From contig JAGQDJ010000633.1 of the NCBI GenBank assembly GCA_022885665.1, forward strand, positions 992,001 through 1,056,000: a DNA stretch of 64,000 bases, in the 5' to 3' direction. Each line of letters starts with the position of its first letter. Position 1 is the first letter of the stretch. The DNA comes from Triops longicaudatus. Taxonomy: Eukaryota; Arthropoda; Branchiopoda; Notostraca; Triopsidae. This document shows, piece after piece, positions 24,546 to 34,450 of this stretch. Under the pieces are notes generated by a model that was not told the DNA's origin, made no database searches, and was given only the letters and a program-made list of their open reading frames with translations. Both the position numbers and the translations under genes were made by a program.

Positions 24546-26078
24546 ATGGCGGAAGTGGATCGGTGGATTGAAATTGCTAAAAATTGTAAATATTTACCTG
24601 AAAACGATTTAAAAGTGAGTATATTAACCCAAACACATTAAAAAATACTTATTCGTACTGGATAATGTCTTCGATTTGTGTAAAATGTCATTATCACGAA
24701 GAATATCGCAACGTTAGCGGTCGTACGCTCGACACTACTTTGAAGTTGCAATACATTGTCTTGCTTCAGTGACTGTATATTATTCATTTCAGAAACTTTG
24801 TGAGCTCGTGTGCGACCTACTTTTAGAGGAGTCTAATATTCAACCGGTGTCTTCCCCAGTTACGGTTTGTGGTGACATCCATGGCCAGGTATTAGATATT
24901 TGCATTGCATTTTAGCCTACCGTACGGAAATCCTTAAGACCAAATGGAATTTTTCTGCAGTTTTATGATTTAGAAGAGCTATTCCGAACCGGCGGTCAAG
25001 TACCGGATACGAACTATATTTTTATGGGCGACTTCGTTGATAGAGGGTATTACAGCCTGGAAACGCTTACAAGGCTTCTCACTTTGAAGGCCAAGTGGCC
25101 TGATCGCATTACGTTGTTACGAGGCAATCATGAGTCAAGACAAATTACCCAAGTATACGGGTTTTATGGTAAATACCACTTACCTATATTTTTCTTTGTT
25201 CGTGCTATTTTCAGTTTACTTTTTTCACCCTAGACGAGTGTCAAAACAAATATGGGAACGCCAATGCATGGCGATACTGCTGTCAACTGTTCGACCTCTT
25301 AACCGTTGCTGCTGTAAGTTCTGTTTGAGATCCCTTCTTAGCTCGTATAATTTTTTATTTTGTTACGTTTGTTTGTATTGAATTGTATATACTTAGTTTT
25401 GTTCTTCCGTATTATGTTCAGATCTGTTTTTAGTAACTTAATTCTCATTTTGTAAAAATTATTTTTTAATGTTTTTATATTTTTTATGTATGTTTTTATC
25501 TGCTAGTGTATCGATGGCCAGGTTTTATGCGTTCATGGTGGACTTTCACCCGCCATTCGTTCTTTGGACCAAATTCGTACCATTGACAGAAATCAGGAAA
25601 TTCCACACAAGGGTAAAAATTACTGTAGCGTTTTATATCAGTGTGTGGTACATTATTATTTCACCTTAACAGGAGCATTTTGCGATCTGGTGTGGTCAGA
25701 TCCAGAGGACATCGAATCGTGGACAGTCAGTCCTCGCGGCGCGGGGTGGCTCTTCGGGGCGAAGGTTACCCATGAATTCATGCATATAAACAATCTTGAG
25801 CTGATTTGTCGAGCTCATCAACTTGTTCATGAAGGTGAGTCATCGCAGCGATTAAATTAGGAAATTATACGTTATTTTTCCTCGCAGGTTACAAGTACAT
25901 GTTTGACGATAAACTGGTTACCGTTTGGTCTGCACCCAATTACTGTTATCGGTGTGGCAATATCGCTTCAATCCTGTCTTTTACTGATGCGCACAATCGT
26001 GAAGCCAAGCTTTTTCATGCTGTACCCGATGCAGAACGCGTCATTCCGCCTCATACTACTACCCCTTATTTTTTATAA
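24546..26078 (+). CDS. PPP6C: Serine/threonine protein phosphatase 6 catalytic subunit
   Basis: Metal-dependent PPP-family phosphatase acting with SAPS/ankyrin regulatory subunits in mitosis and signalling (the PpV group in flies). Exons: 24546-24614, 24793-24888, 24961-25168, 25234-25313, 25507-25612, 25673-25834, 25888-26078; 912 nt, 303 residues, the usual PP6 size. Metal-site motifs are intact: GDIHGQ, GDFVDRG, RGNHE, and the later WSDP, HQLVHEG and SAPNYCYR. The start MAEVDRWIEIAKNCKYLPE and the C-terminal end TTTPYFL are diagnostic of PP6, including the methylated terminal Leu of the PP2A-like group. I see no odd features. Confidence 0.98.
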
Positions 26079-26244
26079 CCTTCTGTGGTTATTTGGTCTT
26101 CAGGTGTCTCTGTATTTTCTGCTCTTACTTAGCAAACCTCTCAATGCATCCCAACTACGAATACCGTTCACTGGCCCTACAGCAACAATACAAGTTAGTC
26201 TAATAAAATGGACAAGGAGTGTAGAATTTTCATTAACAATCTCT
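26079..26244. terminator. Shared 3' region of PP6 and P450
   Basis: Only 166 nt separate the convergent stop codons. A plus-strand AATAAA at 26202-26207 fits PP6, 124 nt past its stop and close to the P450 stop on the other strand. The two transcripts are therefore likely to overlap at their 3' ends. Confidence 0.5.
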
Positions 26245-28377
26245 TTAGCGAGGAATTAAACGTAAGAGAATAGGATTCTCAGTACGTAGCAATGCTTCTG
26301 TGCTCAAACGTAGATCTGAAGGGACCATATCTGTCTCTAGGCGGAAATTTCGGACAATAGACGAGATTAGTATCTTCTCTTCCAGGTTGGCAAATCTTTG
26401 TCCTATTGACAGAAGTGATCGCGATCGTGTAAATTAAACCCTTCACTTGACAGAAGTTCGCGAATACCTATACAATTCCGAGGACCAGCACTAAACGGGA
26501 TGTAGACGTACGGGTGATGCCCAGTAAAGTTTTCTGGCAAAAATCTTTCAGGGCGAAAAACGAAGGGTTCTGGGAAATACTCTGGCTCGTGGTGCATAGC
26601 GTACATGAGGATCATGGCCATACATCCTTTCTTGAGTGTGTAGTTTCCTGGACAACAGCGAGTTAATACTTCATTAGTTTCCCTTACGTTAAAGGATATA
26701 CTAATTAGTAATTACTAATTACTATATACTAATTAAAATTACGTAGATTACTAATTACCGATCTGTGTGTCCTCCGTGATTGTGCGTGCTACAAACGGTA
26801 CTGTAGTATAGAGACGAAGGCTTTCTTTAATGCAGCATTCCAAGTATGGTAATGCTCCGGCATCCTCCATGTCAAATAGCCTGTCTGATGTGCCGAAATA
26901 GTCATCAAGCTCTCGGTAAAGCTTTTCCTGTGCTTCGGGGCTGGTAGACAATGCAAAAAGCAAAAAGGAAGTAGAAACTGCAGTCGTGTCATGCCCCTTG
27001 CAACAAAATAAGACCGTTTTGCGACTGAATTTCCATTTACGCACTTACAGCGAACATGAATGTGTTCACCTCGTCTCGCACGTCGACCAGAGAGAGTTCA
27101 CCACCCTCCCTGTATTTGGTAAGCAACAGATCCAAAAAGGCTACTTTTTTCCCTTGAAGCAATATTACGGAAGAAATAAATAAAATCACTACTTCAATCG
27201 TTATCTGCGTATTTTACTTGGTAAAAAATCGCCGTCAACGATCTCTTCAACGTTTGCCAATTCAGGGGATTCATAGCGATCTTTAATCACACGGTCTGCG
27301 AAACTATGAACTGTATTAAGATACTCACGCTTCTCTTGTCCCAACTTTGTTCTGTAAAACAAAGAATTCGGCCAAAGCCACGGGCGAAACATACGATATT
27401 GTAAGATGTATGTTAGCCTGTGAATCGTAGCAAATATGATAAAATCCCAAACCGCTTCAAGTATTATTTACCCATCAATCGCTTTCACGTACTGCGATTC
27501 AGGTTCGGCTTGCACTTTTACATCCAGACCCATTGCAGTCTCTAAGAAAAGAGTTAACTTTCGGGTTCTGGTAGGTTAAAACTCACGTGAAATAATATCC
27601 AAAGTACATCGAGAAATATAGCTGAAAATGTCCAACAGGTCTGTCCCCTTGGTCTGAACTCGTTCGTTCAAGATTTCAACCAAGAGTGTGACTTTTTCAT
27701 GCATAACGGAAACGAATTCCTCGAGAATCTTAAAGTGAAATGCAGGCGTGAGCATTCTTCGTCTGGATTTCCAAAGTGATCCTACCGCAAATACGTACTA
27801 AAAATGGGTCGTTTTTGTGCAGGGATAAGTTTTACCTTCACTAGTGATGAGGCCTGTGCCCAACCAATCATCAAGAAGGTCGTAATCCCGACTCTTATTT
27901 ATAAGTTTCGAGGAAGTCAAAATCACCTGAATCGCTTCCGGGCTAGATAGGGCTACATACGGTATAGGCCCAAGCCAGAATTGGTAAACTTTCCCGTATG
28001 TTTCCTGCCAAATTTTGTGATGTAACTGCAGTAGCCCTTTTAAGGAGAAATAGCATAAATAAATATATGCAGACGTACGACATTAAGAACAACAATGCAA
28101 GACTAAATTTCTCTCACGCTTGCACTTTGCATATCTTCTCGTCATAAGTTCTACGTTGGATTCGGTATAACGAACAACACGACTCATAGGGTAAAGACCA
28201 TAACAGGTACTTACGGACATTGCTAACGTTGAGGCTTAATATATTTCCGAGGAAAGGCAGCGGGATGGGTCCGGGTATGGATTTCGAAGAGCGCGTAGGT
28301 TTGTTGAAACTCCAAACGTAAAAATACCAAATGATGACCCCAAAGAGAGCGAAGCAAAGCACAGCAAAAAACAACAT
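26245..28377 (-). CDS. Cytochrome P450, CYP4-like (microsomal)
   Basis: Haem monooxygenase. Exons in transcript order: 28377-28215, 28036-27836, 27781-27587, 27541-27472, 27417-27218, 27143-27049, 26996-26759, 26647-26468, 26402-26245; 1500 nt, 499 residues. An N-terminal membrane anchor (about aa 1-22) is followed by the Pro-rich hinge PGPIPLPFLGN. Helix C has WKSRRRMLTPAFHF. Helix I has FMFAGHDTTA, helix K ESLR, the PERF-like motif is RPERFLPE, and the haem loop is PFSAGPRNCIGQRFA with the ligand Cys. CYP4 enzymes usually have Glu where this one has Ala in the I helix (FMFEGHDTT); that Glu forms a covalent haem ester. The family motif ETAMG reads QTAMG. Assignment to the CYP4 clan is reasonable, but family and substrate are unknown. 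Confidence 0.93.
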
Positions 28378-29730
28378 GTTAAGGAGTTTTTATAGATGTT
28401 AAAACGTTTGATGAACGTTTAAGACTTGATTTGTTGACCAGTTTTAAACGAAGACCGGTTTCAAAGAATTAGAGCTCTGCGAAGGAGGTCCATCGGTCCC
28501 TGTCACAATGACTAGCCAACAAGTACGCAAAATGACGTATACTCGAGAGAAGTATCGTCAGAATGACAGTGAAAGGCTAGCCAATGTATGTGCGAGTATC
28601 GTCTTGACTTTAGAGTTTCTTCAAGTTACGCTTATAATGGGCACAAAGGGATTAAAAGTGGATTTTTCAATTAGGTGTGCTGTATAGTATTTCCTTGAAG
28701 TATGCGAATGAAAGTAAAGTGGTGGCACTAGTAGTACCCACAGCAAATTAGGGTGAGAATTTTAACAATTTTCCAATGTTGAAAATCTGCTTCCTTAATA
28801 TAGTCAGAATTAAAAAAAAAGTTAACCTTCTAAGAGGACGAAAGGTTAAAAATGAATTTAACATCAAATGACGACCAATGCCAGATTATTTACTTCATTA
28901 CCTCAAATTATTGAGTACTGAACTAAGACGAATGAATATTAAATCGTTATTTCAAGACCTGAAGTGAACTGAAAATAAAATAAGAACACAATGTTTTCCA
29001 TTAATTATTGACCAATGGCAATTTGTCGTCTGTGAAAGACAAATGGAAAACAAAGTATCACTAATGGAAAACATCGTATGAGTATTGGAAAACATCGGTC
29101 AACGCAGTCTGGGAAAATTGCGAAAATTAAGGGTGATTATGAAAGTTTAAGGTCCGTGCTTTAAACTGTTTCATGTACTTCGCTTTTCGCCTTGGCCCTC
29201 ACAAGTGTAATGGAGAAGGGATTTTCACGTCAAACAGGTTTTACGAGCCTATTGGTCAGTTTTCTTCCGTGAAGACAATACTAAATAGGAATGTGCAGAA
29301 GACGTCATACTTAAAGCTATATCTTTGCTAAACGCGCAAAAGATGTTTACAAAACGTATTACGTACGTATCTTGTCACGTTATCATTAAGTAACACCCTG
29401 CTCGAATTGACATGCATGAAAATTTCTAAGCGCAAAGGAAAACGTACGATATGACGAGCTAATTGTTTGGGACATTAGAAGAACTATGTTGCAATACTTC
29501 CAGCTCATTTTCAATAGCCCGCGTCTCCCTGTCCCTTTGGATAGTTCGATGTAACTCCGCTAGAAGTAGCGCTTTAGCAACCGACGCCATATTGTTTTTG
29601 GTTTGTGAAGAAGACAAATTTGCGTTTTGAGTGTTTCGTTTTTGAGTTGGTAAACTAGCAACAGTTTTCAGGCCAAGAGCCGTTAAGACCGCATTCTGCT
29701 TTTCTTTAATGCTCTGTACACGTGCACAAC
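28378..29730. other. Intergenic region between P450 and the BTB gene (divergent)
   Basis: About 1.35 kb with divergent flanking genes, so it should contain two promoters. A plus-strand frame from 28508 and a 43-codon minus-strand frame at 29590-29459 are the only tidy small ORFs. Neither is recognised. No repeat or RNA gene was found. Confidence 0.5.
29459..29590 (-). CDS. Small ORF of unknown function (43 residues)
   Basis: Starts MASVAKALLLAELHRTIQRD, continues with an Arg/Glu-rich helical stretch and ends VPNN before TAG. The composition resembles an amphipathic or coiled-coil helix, not random translation. It lies 140 nt upstream of the BTB gene on the opposite strand. It may be the first exon of an undetected gene, a short peptide gene or chance. 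I do not recognise it. Confidence 0.25.
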   Translation of the reverse strand: MASVAKALLLAELHRTIQRDRETRAIENELEVLQHSSSNVPNN

Positions 29731-32700
29731 ATGACTGAAGACGACAGTTTTTGTTTACGATGGAGTAATCACAAGGCCACTGTTATGACTGTATTTGACT
29801 CCTTGCTGAAATCTCAAACCTTGGTTGATGTGACACTGGCTTCCGAAGGAAAATGGTTACGGGCCCACAGACTAGTCCTTAGCGCATGCAGTAAATATTT
29901 TGAGGTATTTATTTCTATATGTAAAAGTTGATTTCCTTTTCCTAACCTTTTTCGTTCTCCTAGGAACTTCTTACCTTCCAGCCGGAGAAAAACGCAATTC
30001 TTTATTTAAAAGATGTTCCCTTTTCTCATTTGGAAGCCTTAATTGCCTTCATGTACCGCGGAGAAGTTAATGTTTCGCAAACCGAGCTTCCGAATTTTAT
30101 CAGGACGGCGGATTCGCTTCGCATCAGAGGTTTATCTGACAGTTCTCGACTGCAAGAGTTGGCTAGTCAGGCTGCCGAGTTACCTGCTGACACCTCGCTA
30201 TCGCGAACCAAACCTCAATCTCAGCCTACCGAAGCATCGCCTAATCGCTCTTCAACGCCTACGGTCCGTCGCTCGAAACGTCTCAGATCCGAATCTCCAC
30301 ACGAAGCAGTAGTTCGGAATGCCCGAAAAGTTGGCTTCCAAGAGAAACGAGTTCCCGTGGCTCAAATTGCACCCGTTGACGCAGTAGCGTCAGGGGAGCC
30401 GAAAGAGTCTACCACATCATCTCTACCTCGTAGTTCACCACAAACCGCAATTACCAACATTCAGACCAATGTCGTTGCCCCTACGTCAAGCAGCCAACCT
30501 CCCATGGTGGTTATTCCTTCTTCGGCGGAAGAGGATAGTGCTAGCGCTGAAGACGCACTTTGCAGTGTAATGGTGCCCAAAGTTGAAATGGAAGATGTGG
30601 ACCCAGAAAATGAAGCCTTAGACAACACAGGAGCGGGTGGTGAGGAAGAATGGAGTGATATGGAAGGGCAGGGAAATGCACAAGATGAAACCGAGGGTAT
30701 TTTCTAATTATTAGTAATAGTTTTATAACGTAATTTTTACGTGTCTTGTTTTTATGACACTAGGATGGCAAACTCAGGAAGCCAATAGCTCTGAGTTGAT
30801 CAATGGCGAAGAGGGAACGAGAAATGAAAGTCGTTTCAGGAATCAAGGTAGGAAGCTTTTAATAAAAATAATTTATTTTGTCTCACATTTTGAGTTGCAC
30901 TTAGAAATCAAACGACGTACTGTTTTACACACCAGTTGAATGGGTGTCATTTTTTTTTTTTTTTTTGCAAACTCTTCCTAACGCCAGGTGAGAATTTGAA
31001 ACTATTCGGAGTAAATTACGTAATAACTTATATTCTTCTATGGAGCAAAGCTGTACAGCTTATTTAGCCGCTCGTAAAAACGTTCGTAATACTGGAGATT
31101 ATTTTTGACGCTTGATGTTGCTACAGAGAAGTACAAAAGATAAAGTTTAAGAGTAGCGGAATAGAAGTGAATTGAAGATTAGAAGCAGAAGAGGAAAATT
31201 CGTGTACTTTTTCGACACAAAAAACCTGTAACTGTATTGATTCTCGAATTAAATCACGTTCTTTCGCATCGTAAGTCAGGTCTCCTGAATCGAGTCTGAT
31301 GGTCCTTTTTTACCGCCATTTTCTAGGGAATCAGGCTTTCGGGCAAAATTTTAATTCCGGGAGTAGCGGAGGGACTGCTCTGCAGCGTGAAGACGCTGTA
31401 AATCTTTCCAACTCAGATTGTGCACCAAAGAGCACTGTTCATATTTGCCGTACGTGCCAGTCGTGCTTCAGCAAAAAGTTCAATCTCAAACGACATCTAC
31501 GTAATGTGCACAAAGTGAATCTGAACCACTAAAGGAGGGTATTTTATAGAGAAGAATTTGATACCTTTTTTGTGTGCAGTTTCCTTAATCTAAAGCAAAA
31601 ATGTGTAAAAGCCTAGTTTAAAGGTGAAATGTACGAAAATTAATGAGTTATTTTTACACACAGTATTACATGTCCATCGTTAGGGACAACACAAGAATTT
31701 TTTTTATTATATTTGCAACTTTCGCTAGGAAACGAGGTATAGCAGCCGAATTATTGAGAGTTCCGTACCTTTAGCTGACGCCTTTGAATAACCGAGTTAT
31801 GAACAGTTATTGTTAAAATGTAAAGAATAATTGGAAGTGTATATAAAAGTAAAGTTGGTTTACCTTTTCGCTACACAAATGAAAATCACGATGCCTAACT
31901 TATGCAATTGCACATACTAGACGATGAAGTTTAGTTCCTGTGTTACTCTTTCCTGTTATGCGGTTTTGCTTCTATAATGCAGTTTTAGAAGTGCCCAATT
32001 ACAAATCATGACGGTTTACTTTAGAAATTCAAGTACTGCCCAGTGTTAAACAGTAATGACTGCGTGTTTTATACACATCCTTTCCTATTGTGTATAACCT
32101 ATTCACAACCTTTTGGGCGTTTAAATCTATTTTCCGATAAATCTCTTGAAAATTTACATGGCTTTTTCCGTTTGTGTACTCAAGGAATTTATCTTGAATA
32201 CGTGAAGTTGCGGTAGATTACGTTGTACGAGTCACTGTATCACTGTGGAGTCCATTCAAGTAGCTGTGCGAGTTTTACGGGTACACGAGTAAACCTCTGA
32301 CATGTATACAATATTTGGAGCTTCTTTCCGTCTGAGTTTCTGTCGGAGGGACGTGTATACCCTCCCACGTGGAATGTGAGCTGTATTTCGTCGTCGTAGG
32401 ATAAATGGGGCCTTGACTACTTATGTGAACAACTTCTTTTCTGTTTTGTTGCAGGCGAGCTACAGCTCCTTGACGACCCCCCGTCCGAAAACGAGTGGAA
32501 AATGATTTTCACAGAGAGAGGCGAGAAACGTTTCCTATGTCTTAAGTGTAATAAACATTACAAGCGAAAGAATCACGCGCGCAGGCACTGCAATTTCGAA
32601 TGCGATAGTGAACCGCGCTACGTGTGCCCCACGTGTTCGTATAGAAGCAAACGGAAGGAAAATTTGAGAAAACATATCCTTAGCCATCATAACAGCCCTG

Positions 32701-33338
32701 ATGCACCGTATTACATACACACGACGTTGAATCCGATTGAGATTCTTGATCCCCTCGCGGTCTGACCTAAAGTCTAACGTGCATTACTATTTGATGCCTT
32801 GTTGATATGAGACCTGATTCGGGATATATTAGGGTTCACAATGTTTATGAAGACTAAAATTTATACCTAAAGTGGCCTTTATGTTTTCGTGATTGGGCAT
32901 TTCTTTATCGTTACTAGAAGCCAGTACACAACCGTATTATTTTTTATGGAAAGTTTGTTGTCGACTATTAACTATTGTTGGTTATGGAGTTGGGTTTATA
33001 AAACATATTCGGATCGGTGTTTGTACTAAATACATGACGTTTCTAAGATGAACTTACATATGCTTGCGTGTCTAGGGTAATTTTATTATTATTTTTTGTG
33101 TTCTTTTCTAGCCATATTTGATCTGAGTTCCTCTGGTGCCTTCAATCCCGTTCGTTTTGCGTGTCCACATTGCCCACGATCCTACAAGAATCTACGTCAT
33201 CTTCGCAGTCATCAGAGACATGAGTGCCGTACTGTTGTGCCTAAGTTCAATTGCATGATGTGTGACTACAGAGGAAAACGGAAGCAACACCTTGTGTCTC
33301 ACCTCAAAAACCATCATAACGTTGTACTTCCGATATGA
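29731..33338 (+). CDS. BTB zinc-finger transcription factor, lola-like, with alternative C-termini
   Basis: Sequence-specific regulator of the arthropod BTB/Tramtrack group. Common exons 29731-29904, 29964-30696 and 30764-30847 encode the BTB/POZ dimerisation domain (FCLRWSNHKATVM, VDVTLASEGKWLRAHRLVLSA, FIRTADSLRIRGL; about aa 1-120). A Ser/Pro/Glu-rich linker with a basic patch (RRSKRLRSE) follows. The third exon leaves a G carry, and three downstream exons can each complete it: 31327-31532, 32455-32765 and 33112-33338. Each encodes its own zinc finger(s) and stop. This is the organisation of lola and related loci. Orthology to lola itself is not proven, because many arthropod paralogues share this BTB. 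Confidence 0.92.
31327..31532 (+). CDS. Alternative terminal exon ZF-A of the BTB gene
   Basis: Acceptor TTTTCTAG, phase matched to the exon ending at 30847. It encodes a Gly/Ser/Asn-rich stretch, then one C2H2 finger (CRTCQSCFSKKFNLKRHLRN, with its second His just after) and a stop. A single classical finger with two flanking basic residues would give DNA specificity different from the other ends. Confidence 0.8.
32455..32765 (+). CDS. Alternative terminal exon ZF-B of the BTB gene
   Basis: Acceptor TGTTGCAG, same phase. It encodes a degenerate first finger (CLKCNKHYKRKNHARRHCNF, with Cys replacing the last His) and a normal second finger (CPTCSYRSKRKENLRKHILS, then His-His), then a hydrophobic tail. 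This CCHC plus CCHH pair is the typical lola isoform arrangement. Confidence 0.88.
33112..33338 (+). CDS. Alternative terminal exon ZF-C of the BTB gene
   Basis: Acceptor TTCTAG, same phase. It again encodes a CCHC-type finger (CPHCPRSYKNLRHLRSHQRH, then Glu-Cys) and a CCHH finger (CMMCDYRGKRKQHLVSHLKN, then His-His). The stop is 33336-33338, and an AATAAA lies at 33552-33557. It is more similar to ZF-B than to ZF-A, consistent with tandem exon duplication. Confidence 0.88.
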
Positions 33339-33551
33339 AGAAAAGAAAACTTTAATAACTATGCGAAAAGTGACCAATTTTCCGCTTTGTCGACAAAAGC
33401 AATACTTTCTGGTATAAAAGAGATGATGAGAAAAATACATTCCTGTATGCTCGAATGCCTGTTTGTTACAATTTTCTGCACCACACTGATCCAATGTAGG
33501 GAAGTAGTGATCCTCGCGTTGGATCAAAAGTTATTTCAATACAATAATATT

Positions 33552-33557
33552 AATAAA
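33552..33557 (+). terminator. Putative poly(A) signal after ZF-C exon
   Basis: AATAAA about 214 nt after the last stop of the BTB locus. Assignment is by position. Confidence 0.45.
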
Positions 33558-34450
33558 TCTCTACCCGTTGGCTTTCTTTTCAATGCTGCCCTGCTGTGTA
33601 ATGATCTATTTTTGTCAAGGATAGTCGTAATCCCTATAATTTGCATAACTTAAGTGCTAATTAAAAGCCTTGAAAGAAGGTGCGCTGCTGTGGAAGAAGA
33701 TTAGAATTTCCTAGGCTTAATATATGACCAAAGAGATTGTTAAAATCTAGTACTGAATTATAGTCGAAAAACAAATTCGTCTAAGTTATTTCAGCTCAGT
33801 TATATTTAAGAAAAAGCACAGTAACAAAATCTCATCCTATCCAGATGTTTCAAAATCAACGCAAAATAAAAACTATAATTAATGAAGAAAACTTTTTGCC
33901 AAGGCTGTTAAAATAATAGGGATGGACAAAACCGATTTCTACCGTATACGTAAATTAACTTATAGAGTCCTAATTAATGCATTTGTACTTTGATACATTC
34001 GCTTTCTTCCGTAGTAGAGTTTCACCTTAATCTTAATCAAAATCTTAATCTTCACCTTAATTAAAACGGTGGTCAGTATTTTACCGCCTTTTTTCGTAAG
34101 TATCTACTAGTTCTCACGAGATGGCAACGCCTAGTTACCTTAGCGAAAACATGGAGAAATCCCTCCTACTGAAGTAGTAAAAAGCTGGAAAATTAACGGA
34201 AAGTATGATCTATTCTGCGAACTAAACCCATAAGTTTGCATACATATAGTTAATTTTAGCCAAAAGGCTATAGGATTTTATCTTTGTATCAGAAAATAAA
34301 ATATCGATTTTACTACTGTTACGGACATTTCTCCCTCAGTAGTATTCCATCTTAACATTGTTTATATACAAAAGGACCTAAGCATGCTGCTATTTGGCAA
34401 AATGTATGTTTCACCTTTGTAATTAAACGAATTAGTCAACTGCATCGAAA
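33558..34450. other. Intergenic region between the BTB gene and VPS13D
   Basis: AT-rich with no supported exon. A short run of CTTAATC-type repeats lies at about 34028-34065. The segment should include the VPS13D promoter. Confidence 0.5.

Noticed and set aside
28508..28681. Plus-strand frame starting MTSQQVRKMTYTREKY
   Set aside because: Short, no family, and lies in the promoter region of the P450. The GTATGT inside it has no convincing downstream acceptor.
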